Below, piece after piece: positions 23,337 through 35,125 of a DNA stretch of 64,000 nucleotides. A program made the translations under genes and the position numbers. The stretch lies in the NCBI GenBank assembly GCA_034509755.1, contig CM067541.1, positions 11,024,001 to 11,088,000 on the forward strand. Reading direction: 5' to 3'. Positions within the stretch are counted from its first letter, which is position 1. Every line of letters starts with the position of its first letter. The stretch is from Anisodus tanguticus. Taxonomy: Eukaryota > Streptophyta > Magnoliopsida > Solanales > Solanaceae. The notes below the pieces were generated by a model. That model did no database searches and was not told where the DNA came from. It saw only the letters and a program-made list of their open reading frames with translations.

Positions 23337-24261
23337 TGTTAATATTGGGTTTGGTGTTGTGACATTTCGCCCAACATATCGTTTTTTGTACTAAGTTGAA
23401 GTTAAGAAATGTTGGAATAAGTGTCACAACATTCGTACCGACATTTTTATTACAAACAGTTTTGCCTTGCTTCACGAACTGAAGCAATTCTCGTGGAATT
23501 TTTACTACGATGGAGAAGTGACTTGGCAAGGTAATTAGGAGCTGATGAAAAACGTAGGAAGAACAAGTCAAAGCCATTGCTATGCTTGGGGAACAAGTCC
23601 AAGAAGTTAGAGGATTTTGCTCCATGATCTTCTCCAACAAACCTTACCAGCTGCCCACTTTTCCTTCAACCTCCACAACCAATCGATGAGCTTTTCAAGG
23701 AAGACTTTCTACTATAAATAGAGAGGCTACAAGAGTGAATCGATATCCAGAAACAGATTGCAAAAATATGAAGAGAGCTTTTGAGAATTCATCTCAGAAA
23801 ACTGGATCGCAAGTGTTGCATGAGCGTGTCGACAACATTCTATCCAACATTATAATTGCTGCTTAGATTCTAGATTTGTTATGTATTGAAGCAATTATAA
23901 TGAGATGATGTCTATGTTTATTTAGGTAGATTTTCCAGGCAGAAGCCATCTGCGACTTCAACATTTTAATTCCTTTTTGTTTTATTTTGTAAAATTGTAA
24001 AAAAGGAATTTATTCAATTGTATATAAATATATACAATACTTTCGGTCATTGACCTTCATAGGTTATATAAACCTATGTAAATATTAAACATTTGTGTTC
24101 TTTATTATTTTCTCTGCAATTTACTCTTCAAATGTTTTTCTGTTTTATCGAAGTGTTATCACTTGTATAAGACGACATTGTCGGTGACATTCGAAACTGA
24201 ATTGGCATTCGATTTTATTTCAGTTTGTTTTTATTGTTCCATAGCATATCCGGACCCAACA
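23337..24261 (+). repeat. 5' LTR of the SIRE-like element
   Basis: It begins tgttaatattgg and ends ggacccaaca. A TATA box (actataaatag, about 23711-23721) probably starts transcription of the element. Compared with the 3' LTR it holds about 30 extra bases around 24025-24075, and base differences are mostly transitions. Confidence 0.9.
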
Positions 24262-24263
24262 AG

Positions 24264-24275
24264 TGGTATCAGAGC
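24264..24275 (+). other. primer binding site, initiator tRNA-Met
   Basis: The word tggtatcagagc lies three bases after the 5' LTR. It is complementary to the 3' end of initiator tRNA-Met, the usual primer for plant Copia elements. Confidence 0.85.
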
Positions 24276-24317
24276 CGACACTTAACATAATAAGTGCTTG
24301 GTCCTGTTATTTAAAGT

Positions 24318-26141
24318 TATGGATTTGGCAAATCCGACTATTGGTAGACTTCCCATTTTAGATGGTTCAAACTATGCCTATTGGAAGATTCGCCTACGTT
24401 CTCATATCAAATCAATTGATGTTAGGGCATGGAGATCTATAACCAATGGATATGTTGTTCCAATGTTGCTGTCGGATGAGGAATGTGACATTCTTGTTAA
24501 ACTTGAATCCGAATGGACGGCGGAAGAAACCAATAATGCTAGCTTTAACGAAAAGGCCTGAAATACAATTTTTGGATGGGTTGATATATACATGTCCAAG
24601 CTCATCCAAAACTGCCCCACGGCTAAGGACTCATGAGACACTTTACAAATTCATTGTGAAGGTAACTCAAGTGTTCGTCGAACAAAGCTACGCATGCTCA
24701 TGAGTAAATATGAACATTTAAGGATGGAAGAAGCGGATGATATTAAATCTTCTTTTGAAAAGTTGATTGACATCTCAAATGAATGTCAAGTGTTTGGTGA
24801 ACCTTTAACCAACACTCAACTTGTTGAAAAGGCTCTCCATTTTCTTCCTGAAAAGTTTAATTTAAAGATTTGTGTCATTGAAGAAGCTCACAATCTTGCC
24901 ACAATGGACCTTCATACCTTAATGAGCATTCTCAAAACCTATGAGATGAACATTGAGAATCAAAGGGAAATATATAAAAGCAAGAATGTGGCACTTCAAA
25001 TTCAATCCTCGGAGAATCAACTCGATGAAGAGGATGAGAATCTTGAAGAACTTGGTGAAGGTGCTAATGTTGCCTTACTCACTCGAAAATACAATTCGAT
25101 GGTGAGGAAGTTCAACAATGAGAGAAATCAATCTAAATCTAAACAACATCAAAACCAAGGCTTCAATCAAAAGCCCACTAAATTCCTTTCAAGTGCTCAG
25201 AAAGGAAATCCTCTAAGGAAAACCAATTCAGATCGTACCAAATTTGATCCCAAACAACTCGAGTTTGTGCAATGTCATGCATGCTCGGGTTGGGGTCATT
25301 ATGCTAATGAATGTGCAAACACTCTTAGGAAATTTGGTAAAAATCTGTGGGTCTCGCTTAGTGACGACGAAGGAGAAGAGGAAGGAGATCAAGCAGTCGA
25401 ATCACAAGCAATGTTGGCCACTGTTTACGAGCAGTCTCTATCTGATAATGAAGATGTCGTCTATAATGTTGCCTCAGATGTCATGACATTTTATCCAACA
25501 TTAGCAATACCATCTGCATTCCCAACAACATCCGAAAGGTATGAATTCTTTAATTATTCTGATGTTAATTGCTTTAGTGGCTCTATTTCTGTTAGTGAGG
25601 CTGATAGTATTGATCAAGTTAAATGCAAAGATGACATGATTAATGAATTACAAAGCATTTGTAAAGCCTTAATCATAGAATTCAAGCAACTTGACACAAA
25701 GGTAAAATCTTTAACTCGTGAGAATGTAGATCTAAGAGGCACAATAACCCGTCTAGAGGTTGCACTTACCAAAAAAGATATCGAATTTTGTAAGATTCGT
25801 GCAAAACTGGATTTAGCCGAAGCAACCTTCCGTAAGCTCAATTCAGGGACTTCAAAGTTGAATGAGATACTTAGCTTTAGTAAACCTTCACATGCAGGTA
25901 TTGGATATGAAAACTCTCTTAAAACTATATGCTCCAGTCTGTTTGACAAAAATGAGAAAATATGCTTTGCAAAAGAAAAAGAAATAAATAATAGGTTCTC
26001 ATGTATGTCAAAGAATATGAAGTTTGTATGTAATTACTGTAACTCCCCTGCACACTTAAAATCACATTGTTTCAAACTTCAAGATTCTGTGAGCAAAATA
26101 TTGCGTAAAAGGTTGTCCAACATCCCGGATAACATTCGAAG
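24318..26141 (+). pseudogene. gag of the SIRE-like element, interrupted
   Basis: The gag protein would form the particle that packages element RNA. The start (ATG at 24318) gives the typical LPILDGSNYAYWKIRLRSHI Copia gag N-terminus. Two in-frame TGA codons follow, at about 24559 and 24637; the second falls where a Trp is expected. The frame then stays open through a UBN2-type gag domain (about 24694-25000), a Lys-rich linker, a CCHC knuckle (CHACSGWGHYANEC, about 25274-25315), an acidic linker, a coiled-coil-like stretch and a second knuckle (CNYCNSPAHLKSHC, about 26032-26073). The hAT element at 26142 cuts the polyprotein after this point. Confidence 0.88.
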
Positions 26142-26967
26142 TAGAGATGGCAATGGATCTTGGACCCGGTCCGGATCCGGTGGATCCGGATCCGGTGGAT
26201 CCAGATCCGTTTGATAGGATATGGATCTTAAAAATTTGGACCCGACGGATCCGGATCGGACCCGGATCCATTTCTGACGGATCGGATCTGGATCTTGTAT
26301 TTGAGATCCGTATCCGGTCCAGATCCAACCCGTGGATCCATTTTTTATTAAATATATTCATAACCTAGAATGTAATTTTATAAGAAATTTTCTTAAAATT
26401 GCTAAGCACATCCTTGCAAGTTTAATTCTCAAAATAAGTTTAATTTATCCCCGTGTTAACTCAAAAACCCAAAAATAAATAGGTAAATTCGATAATAAAA
26501 TCAATGTTATATTAGTGAATGACTAACATCTCCATAGACAAGTAGTTAAAATTATATTCACTTCATTTGTGAAGATTCCAAGCACATGCAAGTTCTGCAT
26601 TGTGGAAATACTAGTCAGCATTTTCCACAACTATTGTCATTGTCCAACATTTTCAATTAATAGCTCACAATCAAAACGAGACAACGAACAAAATATCTCA
26701 TATGAACATTTCAAAATTGAAACACAGTAAACTATTAGCTAAGTAAAAATCGTTTGTCAGTTTAAAAAAAAATCTTAGCAAGACAATTTTTTTTACATGT
26801 GGATCCAGATCCGATCCGTGGACCCGGTGGATCCGATGGGTCCGGATTTGGATCTGATTTTTATGGACCCGACGGATCTGAATCCGGATCCGGATTCAGG
26901 TATGAAAACCGGATCTGGATCTGGATCTAGTAGGATCCGGTCCAGATCCGATCCGTTGCCATCCCTA
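26142..26967. mobile_element. nonautonomous hAT element inside the SIRE-like element
   Basis: The ends are tagagatggcaatggatc at the left and gatccgttgccatcccta at the right, inverted with few mismatches. The 8-base flanks are attcgaag (26134-26141) and atttgaag (26968-26975), seven of eight matching. Dense ggatccgga and ggacccg repeats fill the subterminal parts at 26160-26340 and 26800-26950. The middle is AT-rich and noncoding. It lies between the gag and protease parts. Confidence 0.9.
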
Positions 26968-26975
26968 ATTTGAAG

Positions 26976-29900
26976 CAACATTACTGAGCCGAAAGGTAAA
27001 AAATGTTTAAAAAGACTTTGGGTTCCCAAAAAGGATGTAACTTGTAATGTTGCGATAACTGCATTAAGAACTAAAATCTCAGGTTCTTGGTACTTTGATA
27101 GTAGTTGTTCTCGTGACATGACAGGTACAAAAGGTTTTCTAAAGAACTATGAGTCATTCAATGGAGGAAATGTGATTTATAGAGGAGGTAGCAAAAGCAA
27201 AATAATTGGAAAAAGGGATCTTGGATGTTCTTGGATTTCCTACTTTAAGAAATGTCTTACACATTGAGGGTTTAATGGCTAACTTGATTAGTATTAGTCA
27301 ATTGTGTGATGACAATCTTGAGGTAAAATTTAATTAGAATGCCTGTAAAGTTATGAATGAAGCTAATGAATGTGTCATGACAGGTACTAGAACATGTGAT
27401 AATTGCTATCTTGTTGCAAGACAAGAAACATGCAATAATGTCAAGATCGACGATACAACACTATGGCATCAAAGGTTGGGGCACGTCAACTACCACAATT
27501 TAGAAAAATTGATCTCATATGAAGCGGTTAGAGACTTACCCAATCTTAGCCATAAATGTAAAACTGTTTGTGAAGATTGTCTGAAAGGTAAGCAAACCCG
27601 TGTTTCTCATAATGTTGTTCAAAATGACAGACAACATTCAGGTACGTCTCATTGTTTTCAATTACCGTACATGGATCTTATGGGTCTAATTGAGGTAGAC
27701 AGTTTAGGGGGCATGAGGTATTCCTATGTAATAGTAGATGATTTTTCTAGATATTCATGGATATATTTCTTGAAAGAAAAATCACAGACTTTTGACATGT
27801 TTAAAATTTTGCACTCTAGAATTAGGAACTTGTTCTATTCTCCTATTTTTCAGATTAGATCCGACCATGGAAAAGAATTTGAAAATAGCTCATTCACAAA
27901 ATTTTGTGAGAAAAAGGGAATTTTCCATGAGTTTTCCTCTCTCAAAACTCCTCAACAGAATGGGATAGCAGAAAGGAAGAATAGAACATTGCAAGAAATG
28001 GCTAGAGTTATGCTTAGTTTTAAAAAATTGTCAAAATGTTTTTGGGCTGAAGCCTTAAATACTGCTTGTCACATCACTAATAGAGTCTATTTAAGGCTTG
28101 AAACAAAGATGACACCCTATCAAATTATAAATGGAAAGAAACCTAACTTGTGTTACTTTCATGTTTTTGGGTGTATTTGTTACATTTTAAATGATAGAGA
28201 TCATTTGGAAAAATTTGACTCTAAGAGTGACAAAGGAATTTTTGTTGGCTATTCACAAAATAGTTATGCTTATCGAGTATACAATCTAAAGACCAAAACT
28301 GTACAAGAGTCTGTAAATGTTATTTTTGATGAATTTTTTGATCTTACACGAAATACAACCGAAAATAACACTATAGTTTCAGTGGAAAATGTGCAGACTG
28401 CTGAAGAACCAGATGTTGCCCCAAATGTTACCACATTCGAATCAACATCTGGACCTGAACCAGAAACCACAGAGGGTGTGGATGATGAGTCAAATGCTGA
28501 ATTGCTAGATCAAGTTCGAAATCATCCAACATGCCAAGTGATAGGGGGAGTTTTTGAAGGAATTAGAACAAAAGGGAAAGAACCACTCAACTACAAAGAA
28601 ATGGTAAGGTATGTGTGTATGTCTACCATATACCAAAAGGTTAGTCTTTCTTGTTTTATATCTACTTTAGAACCAAAAAATATTTCAGAAGCACTCAAAG
28701 ATGATTTTTTTTATTTAAGCAATGCAAGAAGATTTTGAACAATTATCTCGAAATGAAGTCTGGACTTAGTTCCACGTCCAAGTAATACAAATGTAATTGG
28801 AACTAAGTGATTTTTAAATATAAATCAGACGAATCGGGAATAATTGTTAGAAACAAAGCTCGTCTAGTTGTACAAGGCTATACACAGGTTGAAGGAATCG
28901 ATTATGACGAAACCTCCGCACATGTGGCTAGAATTGAGTCAATTAGAATGTCACTTGCTATTGCTTGCTGCCTGAAAATTACTTTACACCAAATGGATGT
29001 AAAAGGTCATTCTTAAATGGTTATCTAGATAAGGAAGTCTATGTTGAACAACCAAAAGGATTTGAAGATCCTCATCATCTACACTATGTGTACAAGCTCA
29101 AAAAGGTTTTGTATGGATTGAAACAAGCTCATCGTGCATGGTATGATCGTTTAACTAACTTTCTTCTTGAATTTGGTTTTAACCGTGGTGAAGTTGATCG
29201 TACTTTATTCATTAAACGTCACGGTGTAGATATGATTATTGCTCAAATCTACGTAGATGACATAGTCTTTGGGTCGACCTCACAGTCTTATCTAAAGTCA
29301 TTTGTTGAATCTATGTCATCAACTTTTGAAATGAGCATGATTGGGGAACTAACTTTTTTCTTAGGCTTGCAGATTAAGCAAAGTGAAGATAAAATTTTCA
29401 TCTCACAAAGTAAATATGCCAAGAATCTAGTCAAGAGGTTTGGGTTGGAAAATGCTAAACAAATGAAAACTCCAATGGGATCTTCATAGAAGATATGTAA
29501 GGATAATGTCGGTGAAAATGTTGACCCAACATTGTATCGATCTATGATAGGTAGCCTTCTTTATCTTACTGCTAGTCACGCAGATATTATGTTTAGTGTT
29601 TGTGTTTGTGTTCGATTCCAAGCTTGTCCCAAAATCTCCCACTTAAATGCCGTAAAATGTATCATTAGATATGTTGCCGGCACATGTGAGTTGGAAATTT
29701 GGAATTTCAAAGCAACTAATCCTAATTTAATAGGGTATAGTGACTCGGATTGGGCTGGTGATGTGGATGAGAGAAAGAGTACAAGTGGAGGATATTTTTA
29801 TCTTGGCAATAACCTTATTTCATGGTATAGTCGTAAACAAAACTGTGTCTCACTTTCAACTGCTGAATCTGAATATGTAGTAGCTGGAAGTTGTTGCTCT

Positions 29901-30190
29901 CAATTAATATGGCTAAGACACATGTTAGATGACTATGAATTTTATAGCAACATTTTGATTTTGTACTGTGACAATTTGAGTGCTATAAATATTTCCAAAA
30001 AATCCAGCTCAGCACTCACGTACAAAACATTGATATAAGACATCACTTTTAAGAGATTAATTCGAAAAACAGCCAGTTCAAATTGAACATGTTGACACTC
30101 TTCATCAACTAGCTGACATTTTTACAAAAGCTTTAGACCATGAGAGATTTTCTAGTTTGAAGAAATCTCTTGGTCTTTGTAATCTCTAAA
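26976..30190 (+). pseudogene. pol of the SIRE-like element (protease, integrase, RT, RNase H)
   Basis: The protease site is at about 27085-27125 and reads WYFDSSCSRDMTG; the usual Asp-Ser-Gly is Asp-Ser-Ser here. A break around 27230-27350 separates it from the integrase frame (27353-28738). That frame has the HHCC finger (LWHQRLGHVN ... CEDCLKGKQ) and the catalytic Asp (IRSDHGKEFEN) and Glu (NGIAERKNRT). A frameshift near 28740-28806 and another near 29000 divide the reverse transcriptase, whose catalytic IYVDDIVF lies in 28965-29489. RNase H follows in 29532-30038, with YSDSDWAGD, STAESEY and YCDNLSAI. A final piece (DIFTKALD) lies near 30110-30140. The enzymes are recognisable but not jointly translatable. 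Confidence 0.9.
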
Positions 30191-31053
30191 AAGGCATTTT
30201 TTGTGAATGTCAGCTGAAACATTGTCCAACATTTCAGGTGACATTTACCTATGTTATATCATAAACTGATTATTGTTGTTGTATAGTGCATTTGGTCATA
30301 CAAGCATGATCCTTCTATAAAAATGTGATTCCAAAGTGATACCGTTTTCTGCGATGATATATTTAAAATCATGTATATCATAAAAAGAGAGTATCAAAAT
30401 AAGGCAAAGACTTAACAAATGATTGGAAATTGTGCAAAATGGGAAAAGCTCTTGAAAAGATATCGTTCCTATTCTATAGAAGTATCGAGTGCTTCAAAAG
30501 AAATTGTGAGAATGCTAAGTAAGTATTCTTATTTTTTACACGAAAAATTCTTTTGTATGTGTTTTATGATTAGATCAAGGACACGATGGAAAAAATGTTA
30601 CATTGGTCCAGTGGTTAAACTCATAAAATACTTATAAAACATGTCTTGATTTGTTGCCAATACGAAAAATTCTTGAGGGATCAAAATACTTGTGTCGTCC
30701 AAAATGTTGCCAACATTGTTGTTGACATTTTCAGATTATGATATTTGTTGGGATGTTGTTCTTAACTGATTCCAGAAAAATCAGATTTTCTCCATATTTT
30801 TATGCCTTGTGTTTATAGGAATTTCGAACTTTAAAATGATAAGATTAAATACCTACCTTGATGCTTATCAAATTATCTCAAAATTTTAGGTGTAAGTTAT
30901 TAGATGAATCTCTAACTCCTAAAACCAAGGATTTTGTTTTTCTTAGAAAATTTTTGCCATGTATATCAATACTCCTCTTATTTGCTATTTCTTTTCATCT
31001 CAGATTTTTTGTAAACATCACATCACAACCTCGGTAAATTCCCTACCTAACCG

Positions 31054-32740
31054 ATGAAACCTTTATCATTTCAAACCCCACCACAGTCTTTCAAAAACCC
31101 TAAACCTTCAAAATTCTCTCAAAACTCACCGATGGAAACCTCTCCAATGTCAACACCTATGTCGACCAACACACCCAACAACACTCCCATGAGCACCAGT
31201 CCACCTCAACAACCAGACAATCTTCTTTTTCTCCACACCTGCCTGAAAACAGGTGTATAGATATTGTTCTTAGAGGTGATGAGGAACCACTAGACATCAG
31301 TTACCCCGGGGATAATAATAATCCCATAGATGTAGATGCTACATCAGATTATTCGACCCTATGTAAAAGACCTAGTTCCTCCTCCTTCCCTACTCGTAGA
31401 TCGAGTAAAGTGTTCGAGAGAACAGTCCTTTATGAACCTACCACCAAGAAGTCCAGATTTGAAACTATTGTACCTGCTTGCTCAAGCAGTGACACTGAAG
31501 ATATGGACTTTGAGTTGTCCTCTAAAGAAACCGAAGAAGAACCTACTGCCTCTGTTCCTCATAGTGTGTCTCAAGAAGAGGAAATTCCTGATGATACCCC
31601 ACTGACGAGATTCTGTCTCAGAGGAATTCCCGGTCATGCTAAAACAGATGCTTCCCAAATGTTGCCGATGAAGCCACAACATCTTAAGCAACATTTCAGC
31701 AGACTTCAGAAGAGACACCAATATCATCCCCATCCAGCAAAACTGAATCTGACTCTGATGTTGAGGTAAATGCTTTTTCAGAAAAGTTCTATTCCAAAGC
31801 TAAATTTGATAAATGGGATTGGTATAAGAATAGAGTTATCAGGGCTGAAAAAATGTTAGATATAACCTCATGTTCGGAATATGGTTAGGTTGAGTTCCTC
31901 ACTGATCGTAAGCTTCTAAAAACTATAACTGAAAAAGAACCATTCATTGATGAAGTAACTAGGTTGTTTTACACAAACTTAAATTCTGGAATAGACAATG
32001 CCTCCTCAAAGAAATTTGGGAAGGTATACCTCTATAACAAAATTTATCAGTTTACTCCTCTAATTATTAATCAATGTTTGGGAACTGAGCCTGAAGTCGG
32101 AAGTAGCACTACAGAAAGGGCGACAAAGAATAGGGATGAGATAATTGAATACCTCACTGGAGGTATAATGAAGAAACGGATCCCTCGATTCCCTGCTTCA
32201 AAGTTAACTGTCTTATTCTCCACTCTCCATAAGATTGTCATTCACAATTAGCTCCCTTCACTAAATGAGTCAATTGTAACAACTGATCAAGCCTCACTGT
32301 TGTTCAAAATTGGAAAAAGATTAAAAGTTGACTTAGGAAGTAAGATTTTCTATCAAGTAGCCAATTTGGCAGAGAAAGAGTCAACTTTAATCATTTCCTT
32401 TCCCTCTTTGATCTTCCAAATTCTAACTACCCAAGGCTTTGAGCTTAGAAGAGAGGATATTTTAGGGAAAGTGCCTGAGGTATATTTAGTTAACAAGGCA
32501 ATCTTGAAAAGCAAAGAAAGAGTTATTGACCTTCCATGGAAAAAGGAAGCTGACAGTGAGAATGTTGTCAAAAATGTTACACACATTCAGGGCGACACTG
32601 GTTCTGGACAATCACCTCTGACAACTGAATGGTTAGTTGGTCAAATTACTAAGATCAACCAATAAATCTCAGAGGTTGATGTTGCAAGGGATGCTTTAGT
32701 CCAGGCCAGGGACCAATTCTTAATGTTACTTTCTTCACAA
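31054..32740 (+). pseudogene. third ORF of the SIRE-like element (putative plant transposon protein domain)
   Basis: In the envelope-like position, broken frames encode a Pro/Ser/Thr-rich N-terminal part (31054-31260; PMSTPMSTNTPNNTP), an acidic middle (31410-31769) and a folded-looking part (about 31860-32665). The last part holds FLTDRKLLKTI, FIDEVTRLFYTNL, VYLYNKIYQFTPLIINQCLG, IIEYLTGG and FPSLIFQIL. This order resembles the domain called putative plant transposon protein (PF20167), known next to plant retroelements. Stops interrupt it at about 31886 and 32249. Its function is not known to me, and I see no clear signal peptide or membrane segment that would make it an envelope protein. 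Confidence 0.7.
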
Positions 32741-33327
32741 AAAAATGGGAGATAATTCTAATGTACAGGGGGAGGAAATGGCTAAAAGTTTTGCCTTCAA
32801 AGTTGTTGTTACTGCTGCAGATGTTGTTGTTGTTGCTTGCTGCTTGAAGAAGTTGTTGCTACTACTGTGCAGAGAGAAGAGGATGTTGGGAGGAAAGTGT
32901 TGTTGAAGAGATTGAGGCTCAGAGCTGAAGCTGTCATGCCAAAGTAGAAAGCGGCTGGAAGCTACTACTAATGTATGATTAGCTAGGAGGTGGCTTATCG
33001 GTTCATGGATGGTTATCTGATTGTTGTGATTGGCTAAACTACTTAACAATGTTCTTATTTTACTGGTTTGTTTATTTGGCTGAATTGTTAAGATGTTGAG
33101 ACAATGGGTTAAAATTGACATGTGGATATTTTTTTCATTCGTATATTGGATGATTTGTGTATATCTACGTTTGTGCTAATATTGTGTTTAATCCTATATA
33201 GTGGTATACACTGGTATACATACATTTTATTTGTATGCCATCACAGGTTAAGAGGGAGCATACATTGACGTAAGTCACTCGCACAGATTAGAATAGGTTT
33301 TGTGAAGAAAGGCAAAAAGGGGGAGAA

Positions 33328-34220
33328 TGTTAATGTTGGATTTGGTGTTGTGACATTTTGCCCAACATATCATTTTTTGTATTAAGTTGAAGTTAAGAAA
33401 TGTTGGAACAAATGTCACAACATTCGGACCAACATTTTTATTACAAACAGTTTTGTCTTACTTCACGGTCTGAAGCAATTCTCGTGGAATTTTTACTACG
33501 ATGGAGAAGTGACTTGGCAAGGTAATTAGGAGCTGATGAAAAACGTGGGAAGAACAAGTCAAAGTCGTTTCTATGCTTGGGGAACAAGTCCAAGAAGTTA
33601 GAAGATTTTGCTCCATGATCTTCTCCAACAAACATTACCAGTTGTCCACCTTTCCTCAACCTCCACAACCAATCGATGAGCTTTTCAAGGAAGACTTTCT
33701 ACTATAAATAGAGAAGCTACAAGAGTGAATCAATATCCAGAAACAGATTGCAAAAATATGAAGAGAGCTCTCGAGAATTCATCTCAGAAAACTAGATCTC
33801 AAGTGTTGCCTAAGCGTGTCGATAACATTCTGTCCAACATTATAATTGCTGCTTAGATTCTAGATTTGTTATGTATTGAAGCAATTATAATGAGATGTTG
33901 TCTATGTCTATTTAGGTAGATTTTTCAGGCAGAAGTCATCTGCGACTTCAACATTTTAATTCATTTTTGTTTTATTTTGTAAAATTGTAAAAGAAGGAAT
34001 TTATTCAATTGTATATAAATATATTATATAACCTATGTAAATATTAAACATTTGTGTTCTTTATTATTTCCACTGCAATTTACTCTTCAAAGGTTTTTCT
34101 GTTTTATCAAAGTGTTGTCACATGTATCAGGCGACATTGTCGCTGACATTCGAAACTGAATTGACATTCGATTTTATTTCAGTTTATTTTTATTGTTCCA
34201 TAGTATATCCGGACCCAACG
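33328..34220 (+). repeat. 3' LTR of the SIRE-like element
   Basis: It begins tgttaatgttgg and ends ggacccaacg, the final A having changed to G. A TATA box (actataaatag) lies at about 33701-33711. In the first 125 or so bases I count nine differences from the 5' LTR, eight of them transitions, so the insertion is not recent. Confidence 0.9.
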
Positions 34221-34993
34221 GGTTTGCCCACTTCTTAGTGCTCATAAAGGCACCGAGGGATGCTGTTCAATACCCTCTCCTCTTTGTATCTAATTTTGCA
34301 ACTAATAAAATATCCAGATATATTTGTCATTATTACAATCTTATGTTTTTTTTTTGGTTAAAATGACAAGCTTATCTTATGGTTGCTCATTCAAGTTGTA
34401 TTTAGCACCTCTAATAAATATAATTATCTACCGTTAGCCAATATCGTGTTGGTTCTAATCACCATTATTGAATGTTAAAACGTCAATATGTTTTATTAAT
34501 GTCGATATTATATAAAAATTACTTTTGAAGCAGTTAATTATACATTACTTGAATGGAAAATCGTATAAACTTTGCAAATTGTGGTTTATTTTTCTTTCTA
34601 TATCGGTTAGAGAATTTTTAAAAAGAATTTAAGCACAGTAACAATCTGATAATAATGAAATCGCCAAAAATAATGTGGAGTTATAGAAGAAGAGAGCAAA
34701 TAAAACAGAAAATAATAATAATAAGAAGAAGAAGATAAAGAAAAGCACAAAACAAATGTGCAGGTGGAGGGTTAGTTAATGTTCCCTCCAACTGTAACGA
34801 AATAAACCGTCCACAAAATTAGAAAGAAAATTTTATTTTTCAAAAAAAAAGAAAGAAAGAGGAACACAAATGAAAATTAAATTAAATTAAATTAAATTCA
34901 CAAAAAGATTCATTTCTCTATCACTTCATCAATTTCTACTCCATTAATGGCATAAAATCACACTTGAATAAAGACAGTGTAAAATCGAAAATT

Positions 34994-35125
34994 ATGAGCA
35001 ATTTGAGATCAATTTGTAGACCTCAAACTGTATATTTTTCAATCACTTGTTGTTGCAGAGATTTATTGGGTAAATCTGCAGTTAGGGTTTCGATTCGGAA
35101 CCCTAATTCAGCTCGGCAATCGTGA
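34994..35125 (+). other. short open frame, 43 codons, possible gene remnant
   Basis: The frame begins MSNLRSICRPQTVYFS and ends NPNSARQS. It also contains the word tgttgcag, so a splice acceptor near 35057 is possible. Its codon composition is more gene-like than its surroundings, but I recognise no domain and cannot follow it downstream. It could be the first exon of a lost gene or a chance frame. Confidence 0.2.

Larger units (their letters stand above)
23337..34220 (+). mobile_element. Ty1/Copia LTR retrotransposon, SIRE/Maximus-like
   Basis: Two LTRs bound a 10.9 kb element, flanked by a perfect 5-base duplication ggttt (23332-23336 and 34221-34225). The order is gag, protease, integrase, reverse transcriptase, RNase H, which is the Copia order. 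About 3 kb more lies between RNase H and the 3' LTR, with a third ORF region. Large size, an LTR near 0.9 kb, a G-rich polypurine tract (aaaaagggggaga, about 33314-33326) and the extra 3' ORF fit the SIRE/Maximus lineage. Frames are broken by stops, frameshifts and a hAT insertion at 26142-26967. Confidence 0.88.

Noticed and set aside
26147..26368. Asp/Pro repeat protein (GPDPVDPDP)
   Set aside because: It is a reading of the ggatccgga array in the hAT element; the same array is open on the other strand.
32735..33121. 128-codon minus-strand frame upstream of the 3' LTR
   Set aside because: It is antisense to the retrotransposon's 3' untranslated part, with Ser/Thr runs from ttgttg repeats.
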